A stretch of DNA of 64,000 bases, taken from assembly GCA_003993805.1 (NCBI GenBank), contig RSEF01000002.1:6136127-6200126 (forward strand). Direction: 5' to 3'. The position numbers and the translations under genes were made by a program. The notes below the pieces were generated by a model that saw only the letters and a program-made list of their open reading frames with translations, was not told the DNA's origin and searched no databases. The DNA is from Himantopus leucocephalus. Taxonomy: Eukaryota; Chordata; Aves; Charadriiformes; Recurvirostridae. Numbering within the stretch: position 1 is the first letter of the stretch; every line of letters starts with the position of its first letter. Below, piece after piece: positions 39,819-53,364 of this stretch.

Positions 39819-42800
39819 GCGCCTTCAGTTAAAAAGAAGAAACTGGCAACGACAATAACTAACAAACAAACGGCCGTGGCGCTGGATGGCGGATGCTTTG
39901 CATGTTGCTACGCGACTCCGGCTGTGCTGCATCCCTGGGGGGCTGCTGGCAGGGACCCCCACGCGTGGGCCGTGGGAGGGGTTGCGAGGACAGCGGTGCT
40001 GCTCGCTGCCGCTGACCTTTCCCTCCTCCTCACCTTCAGCCTGTGCTGAAGCCAGCTAAGCCTTCATCTGCGTAAATAAATCGGAGTCCCAGGGGGAAGG
40101 TACGCCCGCTGCTGGATAAATCTGGGATGATGCACACTGCACATAGAACTCGTGCATTCCCCCAGTGCTCTTCCCGGGACTGATGTGCCCAACCCCACCA
40201 CCAAAGCCAACCGCCCCAGCCCAGCCCTCCAAACCTCACAGAGAAGGACCCTGAAGAACAGAAATTTCACGGCTGTGACTGCATGTGCTTCATTTTTTTC
40301 TCTTCTAATTCATTTTTAGTGCTTCGTTCCCTAGTTGATGAGAATTTAGGTTTCAGGAGAGCCGGACTTTCTCATACTTTCGTCTCAGCCACCGCAGCTG
40401 GACTTTATTTGGGGTGAGACTGTGCAATGAAAGCCAAACTCTGCACCATCTTGTCTCTGGTACTGGGACCACCAAGTCAAATCATGTTATTTTGCAAGTA
40501 CAGTAAAGCCGTAGTAGCTGGCAAATGAGCTTCATGTTGTTGAAAGGAATTCAATAAACTCATTCAGCCTGGAAAAATTTACTTCTCTAGTTTTGATATT
40601 TTATCCCATAGGTTCTGTTTGATTTTTTTTTTCCTCTGGGACAAAATCAGCCTGACAAACATGGAATCTCTATTTACAGTAAGAAATGTTGTTCCTTCCT
40701 GTTTTCCTGCTTAAGCAAATTAAACATTTTACATTTTAGGCATCTCCAGCGTGCCTGCCCTGCAGGAATGTTACTGGTGTTATTTGCAGAGAGATGATGC
40801 TGAATACAGGTTAAAAGAGCAGAACTTGTCCCTCGGTATTTTACACTTCCCCTACCCTTGGCTGATTATCAAAGATTTCAGTTCTATCTTAGTACTTCCT
40901 TCCAATTTTGTCCAAATTATTTGTGTTGAACATTTCTTGGCTTGAGACTGTCTCAAGTTTAGTCTCCCCCATGGGAATCCCAGGACTTCACTCCAGCCAG
41001 AAAATACTGTGAGCGCAGCCTGCTCCGGAGGTAAATAAATCAGCTTGCACAAGGAAAACAGGCAGGAGAGACTCCAGAAATATTGTTCACCTCCTGGGCC
41101 AAAGTTTAGAACTGCTTGGGTTTAACTCACACTGGTTTATCAGTTCCCAACTGAAATAATAACACAGGTAGATGTAGTCCAGGTCAGTCAGAAAAGATAG
41201 AAAATGAGGAGGTAAGTAATCTATGGAGCTTTTGTGAAGCCCTCTATATTTATTTATACGTATAAAGACAAACTTTATGTATATAAAGAAGATACAGTTT
41301 TATCATCTTTAAGGAAGCTGGGCCTGTGTTTCATTTAATATTTAATTACAAGTGTTACCCATTAAAGTTCTTCTAAACTCTTATTTACTAGTTAAAGGCC
41401 TATCACGATGCCCAGAAACGGTATTCAAAGTGAACCGGTGTTGAAATAAATAGAGTAATATACATGATTAAGAAAAGTATATCAACTGCTTAATTAGGAA
41501 TACCAATAATATAAAAAACCTTATTTGAAAGTATTTTCAGATTTCTTCCTGAGCTGGGAGACAATTAAAAAAATAAAAGAGAATGACAAATCCCACTCAA
41601 AATGTAGCTGGCCAGAACTTTTCTTTTGACAAAGGGCAAACAAAACTCCCAAGGTTTAGTGGTCACTTCTAAAGATAGTAAGAATTCAGGCTTTCCAAGT
41701 GGACTCTACTTTTGACAAAGCAAGTCATCCTATTTCTGCATTAAATCATAATCTGAAAATAAAGGGCATTTCAAATGTCACTTGGTGTAGCGCTCTGACA
41801 TGGCTGTATTTTGGTAAGAATCTATCTTTAGGTACATTTCTCTTAAAAGTTTGTACAGGACTCAACATCTATTTGACGTTCTGCTGCAAGTGGCACCGAG
41901 ACAACCCTGATTTGGGTATTTCCACCCCTGGTGTGAGTTTGGCTGCAGAACCTTAAGACCTTTGTTTGTATGTGGTAAATACAGATCTTATTTCTCCTTT
42001 TCCTTCATTTGCTGTAGTCATTCACATCCATGCAAAGCAGGTGCAAAACATCACACAAACTATGCCAAGGTCAGTCAATGCCAGTAACAATGCCTCAAAG
42101 TTAATTAGTTAATTACCTCTCACATTGATTGGGGGGGAGGGTGAAATTATGAATATAATCCTGAGTTTAACAAACATAAAAGAGAATTTAATTATTCTAG
42201 TTATATTGTTACGCCCAGACACTTTCTTGTTTTCGACAGGATCTGCTCCTCTAGGGCAGGAGGTAATTGCTTATTTCCTTGCACACTTCAGTGACCGTGC
42301 TGGAGTAGTTAATGATTTGTTAGGAGGGCTGGAAGTGTTCAGCCGTTCTGCAAGTCAGCCGGCAGCGCTCGCGTCCACCACCTTTGATGCCGATACCAAA
42401 AAATTCAACAGCCCAGAATCAGGACCACTAATCAGGAGCGCTGCCAGACGGCGACACGGTGATGATACAAGCTCTTTGCAGAGACTCCCCTCCTGAGAGA
42501 TACCTGCGATGAGTCAGGCTCTGGGAAGAAAAGATAATTCTGGCGTAGCGAGGGCTCTCCCACCCCGTGTTTACCCGCTGCCAAACCTCCCCCGGGCCAG
42601 CGGCAGCCCAGCTGCATTAGCACAAAGCCCATGGTCCGGCTGGAGCTCTCTCCAGACTTGCAGGTTGTCAAATTAACATTTGCATCAATTTAACTTTCAC
42701 ATGACTCATCATTAAGTGATTCAGTCTCTCTCTCAAAAGCCTTCAAATAGAACTGACCTTTCTTTCAAAGCTTGACCTCAGGTGGGGATTTAGAGGAGGA

Positions 42801-43464
42801 ACAGGGGAGTGATTCAAACGCAGATGCCAGGGTCAGGCGGCTTCCAGGGTGCAGCTCGCAAAGGGAGAGAGCTGTCACTGCCCAGGAGACATCCCTCATC
42901 CACGCTTTCCTGCCGCCTTGTATCGGTTTGCACAAAGGACAGCCTGCACAGAGACAGGGCAGGAAGGCAACTGTAAGACAGCAAAAAAAAGTGTACATAG
43001 GACCCTAATGCTGAGATTGAAATGTATCCTCAAGGTAAGACCTACGAGTTGTACATGACTTACTCAAAGCCTGTATAGTCTCTTTGTGCTGGGATGCCTT
43101 TTTTGTCTGGAGACATCTACTGCCCTTCCAAAACCAGGAAGGGAGCAAACAACTAAAGTAGGTGGTTGGTCTGAACTCCCTCCGTTGTTGCTATCTGTCT
43201 CAAAGTGCCTAAATTTGTCTGGAGAAGGTTGGGCTCAGCCTGGCAGTTACCTCCCGAGTGCAGCATGCCAGACTTACCCTGCCAGCATCAGTTAATAGGC
43301 CACCAAATGGCAGCTTCTTATGGGTCACCTGGCGAAAAACCTGTCTACAGGTCAACATTCAATGGTAGCCCACTGTGATCATCCTCCCCATGTCCCTTCC
43401 CTGTCATATACTCCATGCCTACAAAGGTGCAGTATTAATGGTCACTCCTAAGCACCTACTTTAT

Positions 43465-43565
43465 ACTGTCCCAGTAGGTTCAGAGGAAAACTCAGGTGGG
43501 AAGGCACCTGAGAAGGTCATCTGCTCCAGTCTTCCTGTGCTTTCCCACTCTGCTTCTCAGAGGGG
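43465..43565 (-). mobile_element. Degenerate CR1 3'-end fragment, reverse orientation
   Basis: The segment aactcaggtgggaaggcacctgagaaggtcatctgctccagtcttcctg resembles the reverse-complemented CR1 3' end, whose usual form is a 'ggttggaagggacct ... ggtcatctagtccaac' pattern. It is diverged and lacks the terminal octamer tail. Edges are approximate. Confidence 0.65.
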
Positions 43566-44257
43566 AATGAAAGGCTGGCAAGGAGTAAGAAGAACCTGCT
43601 GGTTTTAAGAAGCTCCCAGAAAAAATTACTACCTTGGGCCCGCCTCACCAAGCAAAGTGAGGTCTCCTTTGCTCCAAAGGTGGGGTGTCAGCCCCTGTTC
43701 TCAACACAGCACTTTCCTCCCCTCCTTTTTGTGTACCTCCACTCTTCAGCATCTCCCCCCACCAAGAAATCCTGCTTGCCTGTCTCTTGTGTCACCCAAA
43801 GCGCTTACTCATCTCAGGTCCTTGGCTCATGCCAGTTTTGGGAGCCACCAGCAGCTGCCCAAGCTCCCTGCCCCACTCCAGTCAAGAGGGGCACAAGCCT
43901 TACGTGCAATGTCCTGGCTTCTCCTGAAGGCTTGTTTTTTAGTCACTCTCCATTTTCAGAGGTTATTGGCTTGTTCTTATCACAAAAGCTGCCCCTGGCA
44001 ATACTCGTCCTTTCTTTGTAAGAAAAACATCCCAGGCCTGAAGTTATATAAGTGTCACATGAGTTTAAGGCATTTTTTCCCCAGTCACTCATAAGTGTCA
44101 GTTAGGGTTTCTTATCCACAGGCTGGGAGTCCAGGAGCAGTTTGTGTCTCTTTGGTTCCCGTATCTCATCACAGGGCACTTCTCACTTCAGAAATCTCCC
44201 TTCCCTTCTCAGGCTGCTCCTCAAGTCAGCAGAAAGACTGTCAAATGATGTCTGAAG

Positions 44258-44282
44258 GGGTGGTGGTGGTGGTGTGTGCGTG
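44258..44282 (+). repeat. (GGT)n/(GT)n microsatellite
   Basis: ggtggtggtggtggtg followed by tgtgcgtgt. Confidence 0.8.
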
Positions 44283-45569
44283 TCAGCCCAACAAAAGTAG
44301 CTCATGTTGTCTCTCTCCACAAAGCTGGAAGTCAGGGGGTATTTATAAGACTGAAAGACACAGGCCAATGACCCTTTCATCTCACATTTCATTGTGAGGG
44401 ATCTGAACCGTTAATTTTCCAGCACACCATCAAGGAGGCTGCCAAGGAAAGTCCCAGTTGCTAAAAACCTCATAGCCAGCCGTGAGAGTCCCCTTGGCTT
44501 GTGAAATGACAGAACTGTATTCAAAGGCACACAGATAAGCATGAAAACTGCTGGGAAACAGATAGGAAAAAGGAGGAGAAAGAAAAAGCGTACTAGGCTG
44601 CCTCCGTGCTAGAGCGTTGAGCCAGCCCTCAGCAGCACATGCTGACCCAAGCTGGAAAAGCCTAGCAGGACTTTGTCCTTCTCTCCACTGTGGGCACATT
44701 TCTCCAAACAACTTGTCAGAATTTCCTAGAGGCCACGGCCAAAGCCAAAGATAACAGCAGATAAAGATGTTCCTTTTCTCCTCCAGACATGTTCTCTGCA
44801 CCAAAATCAGGGATATCTGCTTTGGTTTGGACCATGCGAGACTTTCAGAGGTGGAGGAAACCTCTCCATCCCAACTGCTTAACCTGGTCAGCTTTATGGG
44901 ATGAGACCGCAGTGAAGTGTCCATGGCTGGAGCCCTGAGTATTTCAAGTCACAAGGGCAAGCTTTGTGAATCTCTGCTAATGTATGAGCCTCCTGATGTA
45001 CCCATCTCCATTAACGGCTCCTCATTTATAACGTGAATGTTGAAACTACTCCGCTTCATTGTATTTGCCTGAACACACCAGATCGTGAAACCTTAGGATC
45101 TCTTAAGCAGACACCATGTGACAGACCTAATAATGTAGCTTGCTGCCAAGATCTCTTTTTTTTTAAACTCCATCAGTGTTAGAATTCCTTAAATTGGGCA
45201 TAATGAAACTCAGGCCTCGAAAAGGAGTGTAAAGTCGTGTTGGTTCCTCACCACAAGTTCAGGATAACTGCAAGCAAGAATTAGGCTCAAATTTCTCACA
45301 AACTGTACAAAATAAATAAGATGGGAAGATGTCCTCCCATTTTTTCCTCATCAGAAATAATTCAATTTATAATGGTTGCAAGGAAGACACTTTTAGGGGG
45401 AAGCACAGAGCGTGGATTAATGTCTCTTGTACCTCTGAAATTTGTCTTGCTGGTCTACAAACTCTTCCTATGACTCAGCCGCAAATTCCAGCTACGGTTT
45501 AATGTAGCTCTCTTTTTCCTCATGTTACATGTTCCTCATTCATCTCTTACCCTTTGCTTCCCTAAAATT

Positions 45570-45690
45570 TAGCTAAATACATGCAATATCACAGAAACAC
45601 AGCTGCTGCCATAGAAGAAAAAACTTTCCAGAACTGAGATTCTCCCCTTCTCTGACATGCTTACAGTGTATGCTTGGCAGAAAAGTTTAA
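45570..45690 (+). repeat. About 120-base direct repeat, copy 1, ending at a single-n join
   Basis: Runs from tagctaaatacatgcaat to agaaaagtttaa and stops exactly at the n at 45691. It differs from copy 2 at about four positions. Confidence 0.93.
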
Positions 45691-45691
45691 N

Positions 45692-45811
45692 TAGCTAAAT
45701 ACATGCAATATCACAGAAACACAGCTGCTGCCATACATGAAAAGACTTTCCAGAACTGAGATTCTCCCTTTCTCTGACATGCTTACAGTGTATGCTTGGC
45801 AGAAAAGTTTA
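45692..45811 (+). repeat. About 120-base direct repeat, copy 2, starting at a single-n join
   Basis: Starts immediately after the n at 45691 with the same tagctaaatac word and ends at agaaaagttta. The arrangement is what two overlapping, unmerged contig ends would give. Confidence 0.93.
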
Positions 45812-48800
45812 GTATCTAAAATAAGAGTACCACTGCGCAGACTGTGATGCTAATGATGCAGTCAATGCATTTAATCCTTACAGCAGGGTGTAATGCGTTT
45901 CCTGGATTTAGTTGAAAGAAATGTGGATTTTTTTTCTTGATTCTTGGACTTTTAACAACAGATTTACAGCCCAGCACCGGGCTCTTTTGCTGTGAACTGT
46001 CACTGATCAGCACTGATAATGCAGCAAAACAGGAACTTGATGGGCTTCTTCACATCTTAATCATCCATATGCTGATGAGGACAGTTCCAGATCAATTGCG
46101 TTGCTGTGCATGAAACCATCTAAAATACAATATTTTGCTATATAATCTTTTTTTGATAGGCTACAGCAATACATTTTGTTCAATATAAACTCAAAAAGAG
46201 GGAATAAATGTCGGCCAAAAGAAACTTAGGCCCTTGGGACACCCACAGATTAGACAGCAGCTGAGTTATGGCTTTGAGAACTTTGGTTACAGTGAAATTT
46301 GTGTCCTAAAGGTTTTGCTTTTAGGTTTTCGCTTAAAGTTTCAAGAGATTGAAGTTCCCGATTCATTTTATTTCTCTAGAAGATGTTCATGGATCATTAA
46401 TATGTGCAGTTTATTAATCAGGCAATAATAGCATTACAACAGGAAAAGAAGGAAAAAAGTCAGTGCAATAATTCAATCAAGTAGCTAAGCCTGCACGATG
46501 GGGCCAGGACTTCTGGGTTTCATTGACTCCACATTTGACCTTGAGACAGTTGTGACTATCCATTCATTTGCCCTCAAAATTTAACCTGCATCACAGGTGT
46601 GCTGCAAACTTGCAGTCCTGCCTAGGAAGTCCACGAAGAGCAACTGACGAGCGGTCCCTCCCTGGAAGAGCTTGCAGAGTATCCAGCCTAGCTGGCCCAC
46701 CAGGACATCCTCACGCTCTCTCCCAGGTGGTCCCTGCACCCAGCAGGTTTGGGCAGCTCCGCAGCAGAGGTGGGGTAAGTGGGTAATCAGAAAGCTGAGC
46801 TGGAGCTTTGATTTTCTCTCTCTCAGGCCTTCATTAGCACACAGCAATGCCTGTTAGACCCAAGGAGCACCTGGTTCAGACCCCACTGTTTGTTCATTTC
46901 CATTTCTTTTAGTAAGTTTGTATCATCACCGTTGATTGTTCTGTTCATACGGGGCACTAGCTGACCAGCACTTGATCAATTACCTGACCAGGCATCACGC
47001 TCCATCACCTACCTAATTGCATCCCTGAAAGAAACGGCACTCAGCCCTGTAATGCTTTACTTAAAAGTAATACAGTTGTTCCGGAAAGCCGTTAACGCTG
47101 CTGTGCCGCATTTCAAAACAACACAGCTGTTAAAAACCCATTCAGGAGGAAGATACTGATGTTAGGTATTGAAAGAAGTGATGTAAATCCCGTGATTGCT
47201 GTTTTCATTGTTTAATGCACAAAACCCGGGCAAACCCTTGTCAATTATGTCTTTGTTTTAAAGACAGAGACAGTAACAGAGGGGAGGCATCGGGAGGATG
47301 GGGCCAACGGCCGCTGGCACGGGCCTGATGGGGTCACCACAGTTTTGACAGTTTTACATTAGCAACAAATCTGGCTCTACAATTATACCTCTTCCGAGGA
47401 GATAATTGCGTGTTTCATCGCAGTCCCTGACTCTCCAGTGCAGTCTTCAGTGCTGACTCCTAAATAAAAGCCCATGTCAGAAGAGTCTGATTCAGGATGA
47501 TGCTTTGGATGACCTGCTTAGGTGATTAATAGATGCACAGTGACAGAAAAAATACAAGATCCTTGCTATGCTGGGATGATCCAGACTTCCTAAACAGGGG
47601 ACCTCCCTGTTCCTTCAGCAGGAGGAGATGTACCTCTGCAGGGTGAAGCCAGAAAGCTAGGGGGGAGCTAGCAGGAGTCATGAGCTGGTAGGAGGCACCA
47701 GGCAGAGACGCGTACCCAAATTCCTGCCTCTCCCAGAGCTTGGATCTCACATCGGACATCTTCAGACACTTTGCATTCTGTTGTGTCATCAAAGTCGAGC
47801 TCCTGCTCTCCAAAACACCACCAGTAAGCCACCATGCAGCCTCTGCAGGATGGATATATTTTGGCACTGGGTACCCAGGGGCTTGACAGGTGGAAGAGTT
47901 GAGTTTCTAAGCAGGAAGAAAAGGCTCCAAGCAACAGCTCCTCTAGTCCAGCCCTCCTACAGGTTGTGGGTATGCCAAGATTCAGACTTTCTCTGTGTCC
48001 AACTCTGGAATTGGAGCTGGGACGCCCAAGATGCACCACACCTAGGCCAGAGAGATGGAAAAATGAGACCATCACCCTGTAGTGCTGGCCACACTGAGGA
48101 GGACAGACCTGCGCTCTGGTCACTCCTCTGGGGACCATTCCTGAGTTTTTCAGTCAATGACTGTCTTCTGTAAAGAGAATAAGCCATGCTTGAAGCAGGG
48201 ATCAACACCCAGAAAGGCTGTGAGAGAAGACTCAGCAGCACCCCGGGGTCACCTGGGCCAGAGGATCCCCCATCACTTCATAGTTAGGATAGCTTTCCCT
48301 GAAGCCAAACTTTGCTTTTCTTTGATGGCAAAAGACAGCAATTGCTTCCTGCTCTTCCCCCCACAGACATTCCCCACTGTCCCAGATTAGAAATCCACAG
48401 AGCACACAATAGGACCATGATTGCTATTTTCCACATTCTGCTCATCGTTTTCTTTAGTCACACCTCTGTGATGTTTAATAAGTCCTTACTGAATTTGACA
48501 GCAGTCGTATGCCAGAAGCACAGACATAGCATTAGTCATATTTCCTCTACTCTGGAGTAATCCAATAATGGCTAGGTAATTAAAGCCTGCCCCTTACTAA
48601 CATGTTGGGCTTCATGCTTTTGCTTTTGTATATTCAAAATCTAGTCGTTTTTCCCTGGGGATCAGCCCTGTCTGAATTGGACAAAACCTCGTGAGTTGGC
48701 AGTGCCAGAACACCAAGGAACAAGGGAAGAACAAGTAAATTTGAGAGCGAAAGAGGAAAAAGTACATGAAAATTGGTAAGGTAGATGGAAAAGTGGGAGG

Positions 48801-48907
48801 GGGGACTACCTGCAAGCCACAAGCATCCTGGGCCATTGCCCGGTGCCTTATTTGTGCAAAGTCACCCCAAAAGTGAAATGACAACACACCCCCACGGTGT
48901 GAGGAAA

Positions 48908-48949
48908 CATGTAGTAGGACACACAGAACACGTAGTAGGACACGTGGAC
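48908..48949 (+). repeat. Short tandem repeat, 21-base unit, 2 copies
   Basis: gtagtaggacac recurs at 48911-48922 and 48932-48943, within two adjacent 21-base units (acatgtag... and acacgtag...). Confidence 0.7.
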
Positions 48950-51900
48950 ACCTGTCAGGTAACGTGGAATAACAGTGATTTAGAAAAGATGCCAATCTGT
49001 ACACAAAATCTTTCATTTTGAGTTTTGGGCTTTCATCCCGTGCTCTGAAGTGGTTATAAGGCAAGAGAGTTACAGTTTCTGGTAGACCCATGATATCTGC
49101 ACCCTTTGTCACGAGTCCTCCTCATGAATTTCCTTTCTCATTATGTTCTTCCTCATCCTCTTTTTCTCTGACTTTCTTCTGAAAACCAAGGGCAGGATTT
49201 TCATACGTCAGTGCTTAAAATTAGGTCGTAAGCACATTTTAAAATAAATATCAGGTCAATAGCAGAACCACTTCAGTCTCCATTATCACTAAGACCGATG
49301 ACAAACTAATGCAGTCCACATAAAGTGGCTTCTAATTATTTGTGTCAGGTAGGAGAGTGAGGACCTGATCTCCCAGAGTGTCTCCTGAAAGTCAGATCGT
49401 ATATATCTCGGTGTACCAGGTGGCTTTTAAGACTCTTCTTGGGAGGCTTCAAATTTTGGCTTTTCCTGAGCTGGGGATCACCGAGCGGAGGGTGCAGCAC
49501 CATCCCAAAGCTATGCGCAGCAGCAGCATGGCCACTGCTACAGCCAGCGCACCGCTTCCCTGGTAGCCCAACAGCACCCAACCTGAACACAGAACAGGTT
49601 TTTCTCTGTACATGGTTTCTGACCTAAAAGATGCAGCTGATGCTCTGGAAAGGCCACAGATGAGCAGGAGTAATTGCAAAATTATTCACAAGAAACAGGC
49701 TGCTTAGGCAACCCTGAGACGTATGACACAACAGAAGACGACACTGATGTTTTATCAGCGAGACATCATTTTGACATTAGACGTTTGATGATGAGAGCTC
49801 TGGGGACTCAAACATCAAGACAACATCCCGAGCTGGGGCTCCACACGTTGATCCTGCTCTGTTCCTACACTCCTGTTTTGCAGTACCTGCTAAAGCCAGC
49901 GCCACCAGGGGCCAAAACCAGGATGGTGCCAGCAGCTGAAAACCAGCTGGGGAGAGATGTAGCACCACTGGCCAGAGATGGAGACAAAAACCATGAAGAA
50001 GGTGAGGTGGGCCAAGGAGCCAGCATGATAGACTATGGGTGCAGATCTATCTGACCGTACAAAAAGTGCTTAAATGTGCCAACCCCCAGAGAGCAACAGG
50101 AATAGTGGCAGCCTGGAGAACAGTAGTGGGAAAAACAAGAGCGCTTTATCAGACCTCCCTTTTACAGAATACTGAACTTTCACCCCAAATAATGTTCTGA
50201 AGGTCAACAACCCCTTCGTGTACCTAAAGTTAGGTATCTTCTTCTGTATCCTGATGCCTCAGGGCTTCTTGCATCCCAAATATAGCTGAAGAGATCTAAT
50301 ATTAGGGCTCTAATTTTGAAAGTCTTGGCCACCAAGCCGAATATATTAGTGCGTATATTGTTAAATGTATACCGTAAATTACATAGGCGGTGCACCGTGG
50401 CTGAGTCAATGTTTTCATTTTCTACCTTCTCAACTCTAAAGGGGCAAATTTCCTTTTTATGAAGAGCCCCCTTTGAAGTAACTGAGACTACTTGTGCGAA
50501 TTAGGGTTTGCAGGATCATACCTGAAAACTCTTCAGTCATTTGGGTAGGACCCTGGTCTTCTCAGGCGTACGCAGGCATGAAACGTTTGCAGGAAGCAAA
50601 CACGTAATCCTGTTAAATTACACACCACGGTCAAGGCCTCTGCTCTGCCGTGCTGGCTCATTTGGAGCTATACTCTGCTCCATTATAAGGAGTGGGTCTA
50701 CTCCATAGTTAATAGAACTGACAAATTCATCCTATGTTTGCAGATACACTGACAAATCAGAATCAGAGGGACTTCATATTTAGGACAAAATCCTCGAGCA
50801 GGACGGTTCTCTCATGACCTTCAAGGCATGTTTAGATATGTCTGTAGTAGTAAATTAAATAGCATGAGGCCTGGTTATTACAAACAATACAGAGTGGCTT
50901 GCAGCGACGTGTCTCTTCCCTTCCCAGACTGGCTGCTTTTATCCAGATTCCTCAAGGAGACATGTCCTGGCCCCATGCCATCACCCTACGCGTGTCCAGG
51001 CATCCTACAGAAGAGTGTCAGATGGCATGGGCCAAACCTGTGATAGGAACTGTGCCAAACGTGGCACAGCCAGGATGCTGCCAGCCCCGTACCCAAGCCC
51101 TATCCTTGGACCGTGCATTTTCCTAGCATGCTTTCTGCTACCTTGGAGTCCCCAGAAGCAGGTTCTCCAGCCCCCTGCCCAGCTCTGGCAGCCCCACTGC
51201 CTGGGCTCAACCCCCATCCCCAGCGAAGGGACGCTGAGCGCCCGCTGAGCAGGGCACAGAGCTGGTGCATTACCATGGAGTATTTCACCTGCGGCGTGTG
51301 CCCTTCGGCATCTCTTGCCCTATCTCCACCAAAATGCGGTGGACCTTTGCCACCAGCTGCCTGGAGGTGGTCTCAGGAGGGGCTGAGCATGGGTCAGGCT
51401 GCTGGGTCCCTGAAAGGGTGACAGCAGCTCCTTTTGGGACCTGAGCACGCTGAAACCACCTCTCTCCTGTGCCCCAGCTTAAAAACAAGGTCACGCTTCC
51501 TTTTAGAAGCCCACTCCTTCTTTCAGGTTCCCGGGGATCTCTGAAAGGTCGTGAAAGCCGCAATAACAGTCTTTAGTAATAGTAAAATGTTTCTTTTCAA
51601 GTATTTGTGTCATGTGTTGGACGTTGCTTACTAAAACATTCACCTGGAGGGAATGAAAACACCCCCTCAGACACACACATACATCCCGCGGATAAAAGCT
51701 CCTTCTAATTGCAGACGGAAATGTGACATTTCAAACTGGACGGACGAAGGCACTAATCACCCCTGGTGGGGGAACGATCCTGCGGGGAGCAGGAGAGGGA
51801 GCGGGGACACCAAGCTGCTCCTTTCCAGTCTCGGTGCCAATGTGCTGTGAAACACGTTTTCTTAATTTAATAAACAGCCCTTCCCTCCCCCACGCGCTGC

Positions 51901-52393
51901 CCACTTCTCATGGAGCAAACACGGAGTGGAGAGAGCCCGTGCTGCAGCAAAGGGGGGAAGTTGGGATCGGTTGTGGCAAAGATTTTGCACCATGTGCAAA
52001 TTTTCTTCTCCTTCCAGGGTTGTTAAAGTCAGGTAGTTCATTGCCATCGACAGACTTTTAAATTTTTTTTATTTTTTTTTTCTCAAAAGGGAGGAAATCA
52101 GATTTACGTTCATTTGACCGCAAACATACATCTCGAGCGCAGCGTACACAAAGCTGGTTTACAGCTGCTTCTTGTCCACTCCCCCGGGCTGTCACAGGAA
52201 AACACAAAAAAAATGATGATAAATTCAGACCTTCAGCTCGGTGTACGACCACCCATAGGCAATGCCGTACCACTTGCTGAAAGACACTTCAAATGACGCA
52301 TCGACACCTGAGCCCACCGTCCAACCCTAACTAAAAAAAATCCCATCTCCCTTTTCCCCACCACCAACCGCTCCTTCTGAGGCACACGTTCGC

Positions 52394-52413
52394 NTTTTTT
52401 TTTTTTTTTTTTT
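52394..52413. other. Single-n join and T run
   Basis: An n at 52394 is followed by 19 T. The homopolymer is the likely cause of the contig break. Confidence 0.85.
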
Positions 52414-52786
52414 GGTTTGTAATTCCTTATCCTGCCTCCTCACACGGCCACAGCCCCCTGCCATGGGGTGGGAGCTGCTTGCAGCGAGGCTCAGTCCAGA
52501 TGTGCCCACCGCTGGATGACCAATGCCTGGAGACCCAGCCCAGCACCCAGTGCACAGGGTGGGCACCGGTTAGGTGGGCACAAGGTCCATGAAAAGCCAC
52601 CGGGAAGGGCTGATTGCTGCATCCTTATATCTCACTCTTCCTCGAGGCTTAAACATGCTGAAATTGGGACGGTATTGCCATCACCGAAGACGCCTTCCTG
52701 CAGGCAGATGCTCAAGGTGTTCTTTTACAAACTCTGGCACGGTGGTGCACCTCCTGACCCTCCTTTGGGCAACCTCAGAAATGGGA

Positions 52787-53025
52787 GATTCATCTTGGAA
52801 GCTGTATCCTTCCCTGCCAAGCCCTTGCCACAGGATGGAAGGGAGCGGGCAGCTCTCCCCAGGCAAAAGAACGTGAGCGGTGTTTTGGATGAGCAAGCTG
52901 GTGCAGGATCAGACATTCGGGACAGACGGGTCTCCAGGCGCCATTGGGACGCTCACATGGAAAACAGGAGACCCCATTCCACGGCCTGAAGAAAAATTGT
53001 GCATTTTCTTCAGTGACTCATTCAG
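52787..53025 (+). repeat. 239-base direct repeat, copy 1 (left of gap)
   Basis: Begins gattcatcttggaagctg and ends cagtgactcattcag. It differs from copy 2 at seven positions by eye (about 97% identity), with no length change. The open frames read through it are chance frames. Confidence 0.93.
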
Positions 53026-53125
53026 NNNNNNNNNNNNNNNNNNNNNNNNNNNNNNNNNNNNNNNNNNNNNNNNNNNNNNNNNNNNNNNNNNNNNNNNNNN
53101 NNNNNNNNNNNNNNNNNNNNNNNNN
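53026..53125. other. Assembly gap (100 N) between two near-identical 239-base copies
   Basis: The 239 bases immediately left of the gap recur immediately right of it, both running exactly to the gap or to the same end word. The gap may therefore be artificial, an unmerged overlap, or it may hide more units of a tandem repeat. Confidence 0.98.
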
Positions 53126-53364
53126 GATTCATCTTGGAAGCTGTATCCTTCCCTGCCAAGCCCTTGCCGCGGGATGGAAGGGAGCGGGCAGGTCTCCCCA
53201 GGCAAAAGAATGTGAGCGGTGTTTTGGATGAGCGAGCTGGTGCAGGATCAGACATTCGGGACAGACGGGTCTCCAGGAGCCATTGGGACGCTCACATGGA
53301 AAACAGGAGACCCCATTCCATGGCCTGAAGAAAAATTGTGCATTTTCTTCAGTGACTCATTCAG
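53126..53364 (+). repeat. 239-base direct repeat, copy 2 (right of gap)
   Basis: Same start and end words and the same 239-base length as copy 1. Unique sequence (tgcgaagtgggtgg) continues after it. Most differences from copy 1 are transitions. Confidence 0.93.

Larger units (their letters stand above)
34661..43464. other. No gene seen; noncoding DNA
   Basis: Contains the two longest chance frames of the window (37921-38640 plus, 239 codons; 38845-39495 minus, 216 codons), neither with a recognisable protein family. CpG-denser patches occur at 39405-39530 and 39870-40015. An AT-rich stretch at 41220-41600 holds several TTAATTA-like words. Confidence 0.55.
43566..52786. other. No gene seen; noncoding DNA
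   Basis: Only the duplication at 45570-45811, small tandem repeats and chance frames (up to about 166 codons, for example 48612-49112 minus) are present. Part of 50660-50740 may be another ancient repeat remnant, but I cannot support it firmly. Confidence 0.55.

Noticed and set aside
52468..52989. 173-codon plus frame and related frames across 52.4-53.7 kb
   Set aside because: They extend through the 239-base join-associated duplication and GC-rich sequence. The repeated peptides come from the duplicated DNA, not from a real repeat protein.
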